Shown here piece by piece: positions 9,244 to 15,497 of a DNA stretch of 48,769 nt (position 1 is the first letter of the stretch; each line of letters opens with the position of its first letter). The stretch is taken from positions 1 through 48,769 of the forward strand of contig JAFZUY010000036.1 of the NCBI GenBank assembly GCA_017618075.1, read 5' to 3'. The position numbers were made by a program, and so were the translations under genes. A model generated the notes under the pieces. That model ran no database searches and was not told the DNA's origin. It saw only the letters and a list, made by a program, of their open reading frames with translations. The DNA is from Lachnospiraceae bacterium. GTDB lineage: Bacteria; Bacillota; Clostridia; Lachnospirales; Lachnospiraceae.

Positions 9244-9471
9244 GTGAAGGAATTAGTTGAAACTATCGCAAAAGCCCTCGTAGATCATCCCGAAGAAGTG
9301 ACTGTAACTGAAAATATTGACGGAAAGAATGTCGAAATTAACCTTCATGTTGCTAGTAGCGATATGGGTAAGGTTATCGGCAAACAGGGCAGAATTGCCA
9401 AAGCAATTAGAGTCGTTGTAAAAGCGGCTTCCGTTAAGGATGATTTGCAGGTCGATGTTAACATCGATTAA
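9244..9471 (+). CDS. khpA: KH-domain RNA-binding protein KhpA (YlqC)
   Basis: A 75-residue single KH-domain protein. The GKQG loop (in VIGKQGRIAKAIRVVV, about residues 45-60) is the RNA-binding GxxG motif. KhpA forms a complex with KhpB (Jag) in Firmicutes and affects cell division and mRNA fate. It starts with GTG, supported by AGGAGG at 9231-9236. Its stop codon lies inside the terminator stem that follows. In most relatives rimM and trmD come next, but here they do not. Confidence 0.92.
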   Translation: MKELVETIAKALVDHPEEVTVTENIDGKNVEINLHVASSDMGKVIGKQGRIAKAIRVVVKAASVKDDLQVDVNID

Positions 9472-9495
9472 TGTTTTATTATGTTAATCGTTTTT
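9465..9495 (+). terminator. Terminator after khpA
   Basis: CGATTAA (9465-9471) pairs with TTAATCG (9484-9490) across a 12-nt loop and is followed by TTTTT (9491-9495). The khpA stop codon forms part of the left arm. It separates the ffh-rpsP-khpA unit from rplS. Confidence 0.6.
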
Positions 9496-9496
9496 G

Positions 9497-9525
9497 TTGA
9501 CTTATTTGAATTAATGTGGTAATTT
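9497..9525 (+). promoter_or_regulatory. Promoter of rplS
   Basis: TTGACT (9497-9502), 17-nt spacer, TAATTT (9520-9525). Transcription would start near 9532 and leave a 5' leader of about 70 nt before the rplS ATG. Confidence 0.7.
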
Positions 9526-9531
9526 ATTATA

Positions 9532-9604
9532 GTTGCGTGTAAAGAGATGGTCCGCTGAGCTTTTTAGACTTAAGAACATCCGATGAAACAAAGGAGATAT
9601 ACAA
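9532..9604 (+). promoter_or_regulatory. rplS 5' leader, possible r-protein autoregulatory element
   Basis: The leader contains GATG (about 9546-9549) and CATC (about 9578-9581) that could close a stem around a 28-nt internal region, ahead of the AGGAGAT ribosome binding site. L19 leaders that mediate autoregulation are known in some Firmicutes. The match here is only positional and the structure is weak, so this is tentative. Confidence 0.25.
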
Positions 9605-9949
9605 ATGAACGAAATTATCAAAGAGATTGAAAATGCTCAGTTAAAAGAGAGCGTACCCGCTTTCGAAGTCGGTGATACCGTAAGAGTACACAACAGAATT
9701 CAGGAAGGTAACAAATCCAGAATCCAGATTTTCGAAGGAACAGTTATTAAGATTCAGGGCGGTTCAAACCGTCAGACATTTACAGTTCGTAAGATTTCTA
9801 ACGGCTGTGGTGTAGAAAAGACTTGGCCCATTCATTCCCCTAACGTTGCAGACGTTGAGGTTGTTCGTAAGGGTAAGATAAGAAGAGCAAAACTTTTCTA
9901 CTTAAGAGACAGAGTTGGAAAGAAAGCGAAAGTAAAAGAGAAAATCTAA
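9605..9949 (+). CDS. rplS: 50S ribosomal protein L19 (bL19)
   Basis: A 114-residue large-subunit protein located at the 30S-50S interface. The segments [34 protein letters not shown] and [19 protein letters not shown] are typical. It has an AGGAGAT ribosome binding site 8 nt upstream and its own promoter. It normally follows trmD; that neighbour is missing here. Confidence 0.97.
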   Translation: MNEIIKEIENAQLKESVPAFEVGDTVRVHNRIQEGNKSRIQIFEGTVIKIQGGSNRQTFTVRKISNGCGVEKTWPIHSPNVADVEVVRKGKIRRAKLFYLRDRVGKKAKVKEKI

Positions 9950-9961
9950 TCTTAAAAACGA

Positions 9962-9987
9962 GGCAGGATTTAATTCCTGCCTTTTTT
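9962..9987 (+). terminator. Terminator after rplS
   Basis: GGCAGGA (9962-9968) pairs with TCCTGCC (9975-9981) across a 6-nt loop and is followed by TTTTTT (9982-9987). The next start codon lies only 8 nt beyond, so expression of the downstream lepB-rbgA unit depends on readthrough or on an unseen promoter inside rplS. Confidence 0.88.
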
Positions 9988-9994
9988 AGAAAAT

Positions 9995-10579
9995 ATGAAA
10001 AAACGCCAGGGACTTACATTTGTAAAAAAAGAAAAGAAAATCAAGCCGCATCATTTCACGGGACTTTTTGTTTTGCTGTTCTGGATGGCGGCGGTTTCTT
10101 TTATTGCCTTTGTATTGGTCCTTGTATTCGGAACCAAAACCGCGGTTATCGGCGACGGAATGAATCCTGCACTTTATAATTCAGGCGAAGTTTTGATTAA
10201 CAAGTCTTCATACGTGCTTTTTAAGCCGAGAGTAGGTCAGATAATTGCCTTTTATCCCAACGGCAACAAGAATTCTTATCTTTATCTTAAAAGAGTCGTA
10301 GCCGTCGGCGGAGATGAAGTATTAATAGAAAACGGCCATTTGTATATTAACGGTGAACTTTTTGAAGACGAAGATTTGTACGAACCAATGGAATTTGCCG
10401 GTCTTGCTGAAACTCCTATAGTTCTTGCCAAGGACGAATATTTCGTACTGGGGGACAACAGAAACGATTCCGAAGACTCAAGATACGGAAATATCGGGCC
10501 CGTTCAAAGAGACGATATCATCGGGCGAGTTTGGTTTAGATATAAAGTAGATGATAAAAAAGCAAAGATTATATTTTAG
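9995..10579 (+). CDS. Signal peptidase I paralogue lacking the catalytic serine
   Basis: A 194-residue protein with the S26 signal peptidase fold: a charged cytoplasmic N-terminus, one membrane segment (about residues 22-46), then an extracytoplasmic domain. The box C-like KRVVAVGG segment keeps the general-base lysine (Lys99) and the late box GDNRNDSEDSR is intact. However, the box B motif, GxSMxP in active enzymes, reads GDGMNP with Gly55 where the nucleophilic serine should be. Active cleavage by the Ser-Lys dyad is therefore unlikely. A serine-intact paralogue lies 0.9 kb downstream. In Staphylococcus aureus the inactive SpsA is likewise encoded next to active SpsB. No Shine-Dalgarno is visible before the ATG, which follows the rplS terminator directly. 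Confidence 0.88.
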   Translation: MKKRQGLTFVKKEKKIKPHHFTGLFVLLFWMAAVSFIAFVLVLVFGTKTAVIGDGMNPALYNSGEVLINKSSYVLFKPRVGQIIAFYPNGNKNSYLYLKRVVAVGGDEVLIENGHLYINGELFEDEDLYEPMEFAGLAETPIVLAKDEYFVLGDNRNDSEDSRYGNIGPVQRDDIIGRVWFRYKVDDKKAKIIF

Positions 10580-10582
10580 TTT

Positions 10583-11455
10583 ATGAGCGAAAACAAGAAC
10601 TCTAAAATAAATATAAACTGGTACCCCGGCCATATGACCAAAGCCAGAAGAATGATGGAAGAAAACATCAAACTTGTTGATCTGGTTATTGAAATAATTG
10701 ATGCCAGGGCTCCTAAGGCATCCAGAAATCCGGATATAGACACTCTTGCGAAGAATAAATTCAGACTTGTTTTGATGAACAAGTCCGATATGTCCGATAA
10801 AAGCGACAATGAAAAATGGAAAGTTTATTTTGAAGAAAAAGGCATTAAATGCATACTTATAAATTCCAGGACCGGTCAGGGTGTCAAAACTCTCGATAAT
10901 GTTATAAAAGAAGTATGCAAAGAGAAGATAGAGCGCGACAGAAAAAGAGGTATTCTTAAAAGAAGCATTAAATGTATGGTTGTAGGTATTCCGAATGTCG
11001 GCAAATCAACTTTTATTAATTCTCTTGCGGGAAAAGCCAAAGCACAGACAGGCAATAAACCCGGTGTAACCAAAGGAAAACAGTGGATTTCGGTCAAAAA
11101 TGACTTCGAACTCCTCGATACGCCGGGTATTTTATGGCCAAAATTCGAAGATGAAAAAACGGGAATAATACTTGCCCTTATAGGCTCCGTCAATGATGAC
11201 ATTCTGCCTTTTGAGGAACTTGCATATTCCCTTATTGATATATTAAAATCTAAATATCCGGGAATTCTTAATTCCAAATATGAGATTGATGAGTCCGAAG
11301 ACAGTATAAAAATACTTGAGAGTTATACTGTTAAAAGAAATCTTGTAAAATCCGGCGGAGATGCTGATATTGCAAGAGGCGCCAAGATGTTGATTGATGA
11401 TTTCAGAAGCTGTAAAATAGGCAATCTTACAATTGAAAATATAGAAGAAAACTAA
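10583..11455 (+). CDS. rbgA: Ribosome biogenesis GTPase RbgA (YlqF)
   Basis: A 290-residue circularly permuted GTPase needed for late 50S assembly. It opens with the family signature WYPGHMTKARRMM. The motifs come in permuted order: NKSD (G4), then GIPNVGKST (G1, about residues 134-142), then DTPG (G3). The C-terminal ANTAR-like region is present. It starts 3 nt after the upstream lepB paralogue and is followed by the active lepB 11 nt later, so the three are cotranscribed. The spacing leaves no strong ribosome binding site, consistent with translational coupling. Confidence 0.95.
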   Translation: MSENKNSKININWYPGHMTKARRMMEENIKLVDLVIEIIDARAPKASRNPDIDTLAKNKFRLVLMNKSDMSDKSDNEKWKVYFEEKGIKCILINSRTGQGVKTLDNVIKEVCKEKIERDRKRGILKRSIKCMVVGIPNVGKSTFINSLAGKAKAQTGNKPGVTKGKQWISVKNDFELLDTPGILWPKFEDEKTGIILALIGSVNDDILPFEELAYSLIDILKSKYPGILNSKYEIDESEDSIKILESYTVKRNLVKSGGDADIARGAKMLIDDFRSCKIGNLTIENIEEN

Positions 11456-11466
11456 GGGTAACAATT

Positions 11467-12030
11467 ATGTCTGCTGAAAAAAATAAAAAAATGAATGATA
11501 CTTTAAAAGAGGTATTAAAAACGGTTATATATTTTCTTATTTTGCTTCTCGTTTCTCTTTTTATAGTGACTTTTATCGGTCAGAGAACCGTTGTTGACGG
11601 TAAAAGTATGGAAAACACTCTGTCGGATAAAGATAATCTTATAGTTGATAAGATTTCTTACAGATTTAAAGAGCCCAAGAGATTTGACGTTATTGTATTT
11701 CCTTATCAGAAGAGAAATTATTTTATCAAAAGAATCATCGGCCTTCCCGGAGAGACTGTATACATTGACGAAGAAGGCAATATTTTTATAAATGATGTTT
11801 TACTTACTGAAAACTTCGGCAAAGAAAGAATTAATGATCCGGGTATCGCTTCAAATCCTATTGTTTTAGGAGAAGACGAGTATTTTGTATTAGGCGATAA
11901 CAGAAACGATTCCTTCGATTCGAGATATTATGAAGTAGGAAACATCAAAAAAGAGAATATTATCGGCCGTGCTTGGCTTAGAATATATCCTTTCAACAAA
12001 ATCGGTTTTGTGAAACATTCGGAAGATTAA
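11467..12030 (+). CDS. lepB: Signal peptidase I (catalytically intact)
   Basis: A 187-residue type I signal peptidase that removes signal peptides from secreted proteins at the outer face of the membrane. One N-terminal transmembrane segment (about 18-38) precedes the catalytic domain. The nucleophile motif VDGKSMENTL provides Ser47 and FIKRIIGLPGE provides Lys88. GDNRNDSFDSR completes the fold signature. All features missing from the upstream paralogue are present here. It is two bases from rnhB. Confidence 0.95.
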   Translation: MSAEKNKKMNDTLKEVLKTVIYFLILLLVSLFIVTFIGQRTVVDGKSMENTLSDKDNLIVDKISYRFKEPKRFDVIVFPYQKRNYFIKRIIGLPGETVYIDEEGNIFINDVLLTENFGKERINDPGIASNPIVLGEDEYFVLGDNRNDSFDSRYYEVGNIKKENIIGRAWLRIYPFNKIGFVKHSED

Positions 12031-12031
12031 A

Positions 12032-12670
12032 ATGAGAGAACTTAAGGGCGAAAAGCTTGAAGCCGAGCTTAAAAGAATCGAGGCTATAAAGCAGTATGAA
12101 AAAGAATATGAGCATTTAGGTTACGTATGCGGTATAGATGAGGTGGGAAGAGGTCCTTTTGCGGGTCCTGTTGTTGCCTGTGCTGTTATTTTACCCAAAG
12201 ACTGTAATATTCTTTACATTAACGACTCTAAGAAACTCTCTGAGAAAAGAAGAGAAGAACTCTACGATATCATCATAAAAGAAGCAGTCGCTTACGGTAT
12301 CGGCATAAAAGACAATAACAGAATCGATGAAATAAATATATTACAGGCTACTTACGAAGCAATGAGAGAAGCTATAAGCAATCTCAAGGTTAAGCCTGAT
12401 GTTCTTTTAAATGATGCAGTAACAATTCCAGGAGTGAATATTAAGCAGGTCCCCATCATAAAAGGTGACGCTAAAAGTATCTCTATAGGTGCGGCATCCA
12501 TCGTCGCAAAGGTTACCAGAGACAGAATGATGGCTGAATTTGACGAAAAATATCCCGGCTATGAATTTGCCAAAAATAAAGGCTACGGAACTGCGGCTCA
12601 CATAGAAGGTCTTAAAAAATTCGGTCCCTGTGAGATTCACAGAAGATCCTTTATTCATAATTATATCTAA
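12032..12670 (+). CDS. rnhB: Ribonuclease HII
   Basis: A 212-residue enzyme that cleaves RNA in RNA:DNA hybrids and single ribonucleotides in DNA. The catalytic acids are seen in GIDEVGRGPFAGP (Asp36, Glu37) and in the LLNDAV motif. NDSKKLSEKRRE and KGYGT(A)AH are also family signatures. It starts two bases after lepB, with a purine-rich AAGATTAAA before the ATG rather than a strong Shine-Dalgarno, which again suggests coupling. Confidence 0.96.
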   Translation: MRELKGEKLEAELKRIEAIKQYEKEYEHLGYVCGIDEVGRGPFAGPVVACAVILPKDCNILYINDSKKLSEKRREELYDIIIKEAVAYGIGIKDNNRIDEINILQATYEAMREAISNLKVKPDVLLNDAVTIPGVNIKQVPIIKGDAKSISIGAASIVAKVTRDRMMAEFDEKYPGYEFAKNKGYGTAAHIEGLKKFGPCEIHRRSFIHNYI

Positions 12671-12739
12671 TTTCTTTAAATTTCTTATTTTTCCCGTTTA
12701 TTTCAAATATCTAATGTTTGAGTGTTTTTTTGATGCAAT

Positions 12740-12748
12740 GGGGGTGAT
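12740..12748 (+). promoter_or_regulatory. Strong ribosome binding site that decides the yraN start
   Basis: GGGGGTGAT matches the anti-Shine-Dalgarno complement GGAGGTGAT at eight of nine positions. It lies 7 nt (counted from the G run) before ATA at 12752, and no ATG, GTG or TTG is in frame nearby. Confidence 0.7.
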
Positions 12749-12751
12749 TTT

Positions 12752-13102
12752 ATAAACAAAAGAACTACAGGCGGAGGTTACGAAATAACTGCCTCGGAAT
12801 TCCTTAAAAAGCATGATGTTATTATTTTATATATGAATTTCAGATGTAAAATCGGTGAAATCGATATTATTGGCAAAGATAAGGACACTCTTGTCTTTTA
12901 TGAAGTAAAATACAGAAGTTCCGATTATATGGGCAGTCCGAAAGAGGCGATTAATACTCATAAAATACACAAAATATGCAGAGTGAGTGATTATTACAGA
13001 CTGATAAACAAAATCGACGAGAATACCAAAATACGATTTGATGTTATTTCGATTAAGGGTGAGGAAATAGAATGGATTAAGGATGCCTTTGAGTATATTT
13101 AA
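12752..13102 (+). CDS. yraN: YraN/UPF0102 nuclease-fold protein, apparent ATA start
   Basis: A 116-residue member of the UPF0102 family, which has a restriction-endonuclease-like fold. The core is FRCKIGEIDIIGKD (Glu and Asp of the nuclease-like motif), FYEVKYRSS and a C-terminal RFDVISI..EEIEWIKDAF. The family N-terminus, roughly NKR..G..YE..A..FL, is encoded from 12755 (NKRTTGGGYEITASEFLKKH) in the same frame. The only codon that can start it is ATA at 12752, preceded by a strong GGGGGTGAT. An in-frame TGA lies at 12730-12732. The first ATG (12833) would delete 27 conserved residues. The gene follows rnhB, its common neighbour. Confidence 0.85.
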   Translation: MNKRTTGGGYEITASEFLKKHDVIILYMNFRCKIGEIDIIGKDKDTLVFYEVKYRSSDYMGSPKEAINTHKIHKICRVSDYYRLINKIDENTKIRFDVISIKGEEIEWIKDAFEYI

Positions 13103-13174
13103 ATTTGAGGGTAAAATATACAAATTTTACACACTTTAATCGTATTTTTTGTACAAAACAAATATTTCACGTTG

Positions 13175-13180
13175 TATAAT
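13175..13180 (+). promoter_or_regulatory. Probable -10 box of the EF-G-like gene
   Basis: A perfect TATAAT at 13175-13180 in otherwise non-coding DNA. The -35 region is unclear: TTGTAC at 13149-13154 is 20 nt away. Transcription would start near 13187 and give a leader of about 90 nt. Confidence 0.5.
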
Positions 13181-13209
13181 CTGTCCGTTTTTAGTAAAAT
13201 ATACTGAGT

Positions 13210-13251
13210 GGGGTTAATAGTTTCTAAAGGGGAATTTTTTTATTTAACCCC
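13210..13251 (+). promoter_or_regulatory. Hairpin in the leader of the EF-G-like gene
   Basis: GGGGTTAA (13210-13217) pairs with TTAACCCC (13244-13251) across a 26-nt loop that holds its own GGGG and a T7 run. The true ribosome binding site CGGAGG follows at 13262-13267. The function is unknown; it is not a classical terminator because no U-tract follows the right arm. Confidence 0.45.
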
Positions 13252-13275
13252 AAATAAAAACTCGGAGGTTACAAC

Positions 13276-15366
13276 ATGAACATTTACACTACTGATAAGA
13301 TCAGAAACGTCTGTCTGCTCGGTCACGGAGGCGCAGGAAAGACATCACTTGCTGAAGCTATGGCATATCTTGGAGGACTTACTTCAAGAATGGGAAAAAT
13401 CAGCGATGGCAATACAGTCAGCGACTACGGTAAGGAAGAGATTAAAAGACAGATTTCTATTTATACTTCTCTTATACCGATTGAGTGGAACGGAACAAAG
13501 ATTAACGTTCTTGACACTCCCGGTTTCTTTGATTTCGTAGGTGAAGCTGAAGAAGCGGCATCCGCAGCTGATGCAGCTATTATCGTTGTTTCCGGTAAGG
13601 CCGGTGTTGAAGTCGGCACTGAAAGAGCATGGGAAATCTGCGAAAAATACAAACTTCCCAGAATGTTCTTTGTAACCGATATGGATATCGACAATGCTTC
13701 TTACAGACAGGTTGTTGAAGATTTAACAGCTCTTTACGGAAAGAAGATTGCTCCTTTCCATCTTCCTATCAGAGAGAATGAAAAGTTCACAGGTTACGTT
13801 AATGTAATCACAGAACAAGCTTACAAGTGGGAAGGCAAGGAAGTTAAGGAATGTGATGTTCCCGAAGCTAACAAGGAATATCTTGAGAGCTACAGAGAAA
13901 CTCTTATGGAATCCGTAGCTGAGACAAGCGAAGATCTTATGGAAAGATATTTCGGCGGCGAAACATTTACCGAAAACGAAATCCGTCAGGCTTTAAGAGT
14001 ATCCGTAAATGATTGCAGCATAGTTCCCATTTCAATGGGTTCAAATATCCTTTGCCAGGGTATTTATACATTAATGGATGATATCGTAAAATATCTTCCC
14101 GGTCCTGATTCAAGAACAGTTGCCGGTATCGACTTAAAGACTAACGAAGTATTTGAAGCAAACTATGATTTCTCCAAGACGAAATCGGCTTATATCTTCA
14201 AGACAATTGTCGATCCTTTCATCGGTAAGTATTCACTTATCAAGGTTATGTCAGGTGTTCTTAAGACAGATGACTTAATGTACAACGATGAGAAGCAGGT
14301 TGAAGAGAAAATCGGTAAGATTTATCTTCTTCAGGGCAATAAACCTATCGAAGTTCCCGAACTTCACGCAGGTGATATCGGTGCTCTTGCAAAGATTACA
14401 GCAGCAAGAACAGGCAATACACTTTCAACCAAGTCCCATATCATCAGATTTGGTAAAGCTGAACTTCCCAAGCCTTATACATACAAGAGATATCATGCTG
14501 TTAACAAGGCAGACGTTGACAAGATTGCTCAGTCACTTCAGAAGATTATGCATGAAGATCAGACAATCAAGGCTGTTAACGATTCCGAGAACAAGCAGAT
14601 GCTTATCTACGGTATGGGCGATTTACATATTGATGTTATTCAGTCAAGACTTGAGAACGAATACAAAGTTAAGATTGATTTAACAAAACCGAAGGTAGCT
14701 TTCAGAGAAACAATTAAGAAGAATTCCGACGTTGAATACAAATATAAGAAACAGTCCGGCGGACATGGTCAGTACGGTCACGTAAAGATGCGTTTCTGTG
14801 CATCGGGTGATCTTGAGACTCCTTATGTATTCGAAGAAGAAGTTGTTGGTGGCGCAGTTCCCAAGAACTACTTCCCTGCAGTAGAAAAAGGTTTACAGGA
14901 ATCAGTTCTTAGAGGCCCTCTTGCTGCATATCCCGTAGTAGGTGTTAAGGCTACTCTTTACGATGGTTCTTATCATCCTGTTGACTCTTCGGAAATGGCA
15001 TTTAAGATGGCTACAATCCAGGCCTTCAAGAAAGGCTTTATGGAAGCAGGTCCCATTCTTCTTGAGCCTATCGCTTCACTTAAGGTTACTGTTCCCAATG
15101 ACTTTACAGGTGATGTAATGGGTGACCTTAATAAGAGAAGAGGCCGTGTGCTCGGTATGAATCCCGCAGGAAACGGCAAGACAGTAGTTGAAGCTGATAT
15201 CCCTATGATGAGCTTATACGGATACTGCACAGACCTTCGTTCCATGACAGGCGGACGTGGTGATTTCGAATATGAATTCGCTCGTTACGAACAGGCTCCT
15301 TCAGATATTCAGGAAGCTGAAGTTAAGGAAAGAGCTGACAAGGTTGCTGAAGGCAATGTTGAATAA
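13276..15366 (+). CDS. Elongation factor G-like translational GTPase
   Basis: A 696-residue protein with the whole EF-G domain plan: GTPase domain (about 1-275), domain II, domain III, domain IV (with HGQYGHVK near its start) and domain V. It belongs to the EF-G-like paralogues, shown by a P-loop GHGGAGKTS (16-24) in place of GHVDAGKTT and a switch I RQISI in place of RGITI. The G3 motif DTPGFFDF (80-87) is normal. The G4 motif, NKxD in ordinary EF-G, reads TDMD (134-137), so guanine recognition is altered. The main fusA is probably elsewhere, near tuf and rpsG. Its role may be in translocation, ribosome recycling or ribosome rescue; the sequence alone does not decide this. A hairpin-containing leader precedes it and a strong terminator follows. 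Confidence 0.85.
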   Translation: MNIYTTDKIRNVCLLGHGGAGKTSLAEAMAYLGGLTSRMGKISDGNTVSDYGKEEIKRQISIYTSLIPIEWNGTKINVLDTPGFFDFVGEAEEAASAADAAIIVVSGKAGVEVGTERAWEICEKYKLPRMFFVTDMDIDNASYRQVVEDLTALYGKKIAPFHLPIRENEKFTGYVNVITEQAYKWEGKEVKECDVPEANKEYLESYRETLMESVAETSEDLMERYFGGETFTENEIRQALRVSVNDCSIVPISMGSNILCQGIYTLMDDIVKYLPGPDSRTVAGIDLKTNEVFEANYDFSKTKSAYIFKTIVDPFIGKYSLIKVMSGVLKTDDLMYNDEKQVEEKIGKIYLLQGNKPIEVPELHAGDIGALAKITAARTGNTLSTKSHIIRFGKAELPKPYTYKRYHAVNKADVDKIAQSLQKIMHEDQTIKAVNDSENKQMLIYGMGDLHIDVIQSRLENEYKVKIDLTKPKVAFRETIKKNSDVEYKYKKQSGGHGQYGHVKMRFCASGDLETPYVFEEEVVGGAVPKNYFPAVEKGLQESVLRGPLAAYPVVGVKATLYDGSYHPVDSSEMAFKMATIQAFKKGFMEAGPILLEPIASLKVTVPNDFTGDVMGDLNKRRGRVLGMNPAGNGKTVVEADIPMMSLYGYCTDLRSMTGGRGDFEYEFARYEQAPSDIQEAEVKERADKVAEGNVE

Positions 15367-15404
15367 TGTCTGAAAAATTGTTTTAACAATAAACAATACG
15401 AAAG

Positions 15405-15430
15405 GCCGGAGCTTATTGCTTCGGCTTTTT
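15405..15430 (+). terminator. Terminator after the EF-G-like gene
   Basis: GCCGGAGC (15405-15412) pairs with GCTTCGGC (15418-15425, one G-T pair) across TTATT and is followed by TTTTT. Confidence 0.9.
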
Positions 15431-15432
15431 CA

Positions 15433-15461
15433 TTGACTTTTACGCGTAAAATTACTAAAAT
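15433..15461 (+). promoter_or_regulatory. Promoter of leuS
   Basis: TTGACT (15433-15438), 17-nt spacer, TAAAAT (15456-15461). The transcript leader is only about 30 nt, so there is no room for a T-box riboswitch. Confidence 0.75.
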
Positions 15462-15497
15462 TATTAAGGTTATTTTTATAAAAAACGGAGATTAATT

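Noticed and set aside
13111-13130. Terminator after yraN
   Set aside because: GTAAAAT/ATTTTAC is a 7-bp AT-rich stem without a U-tract directly after it; too weak to call.
15367-15497. Possible T-box or leader peptide before leuS
   Set aside because: Only a terminator and a promoter fit in 131 nt; no T-box sequence, specifier loop or antiterminator was found.
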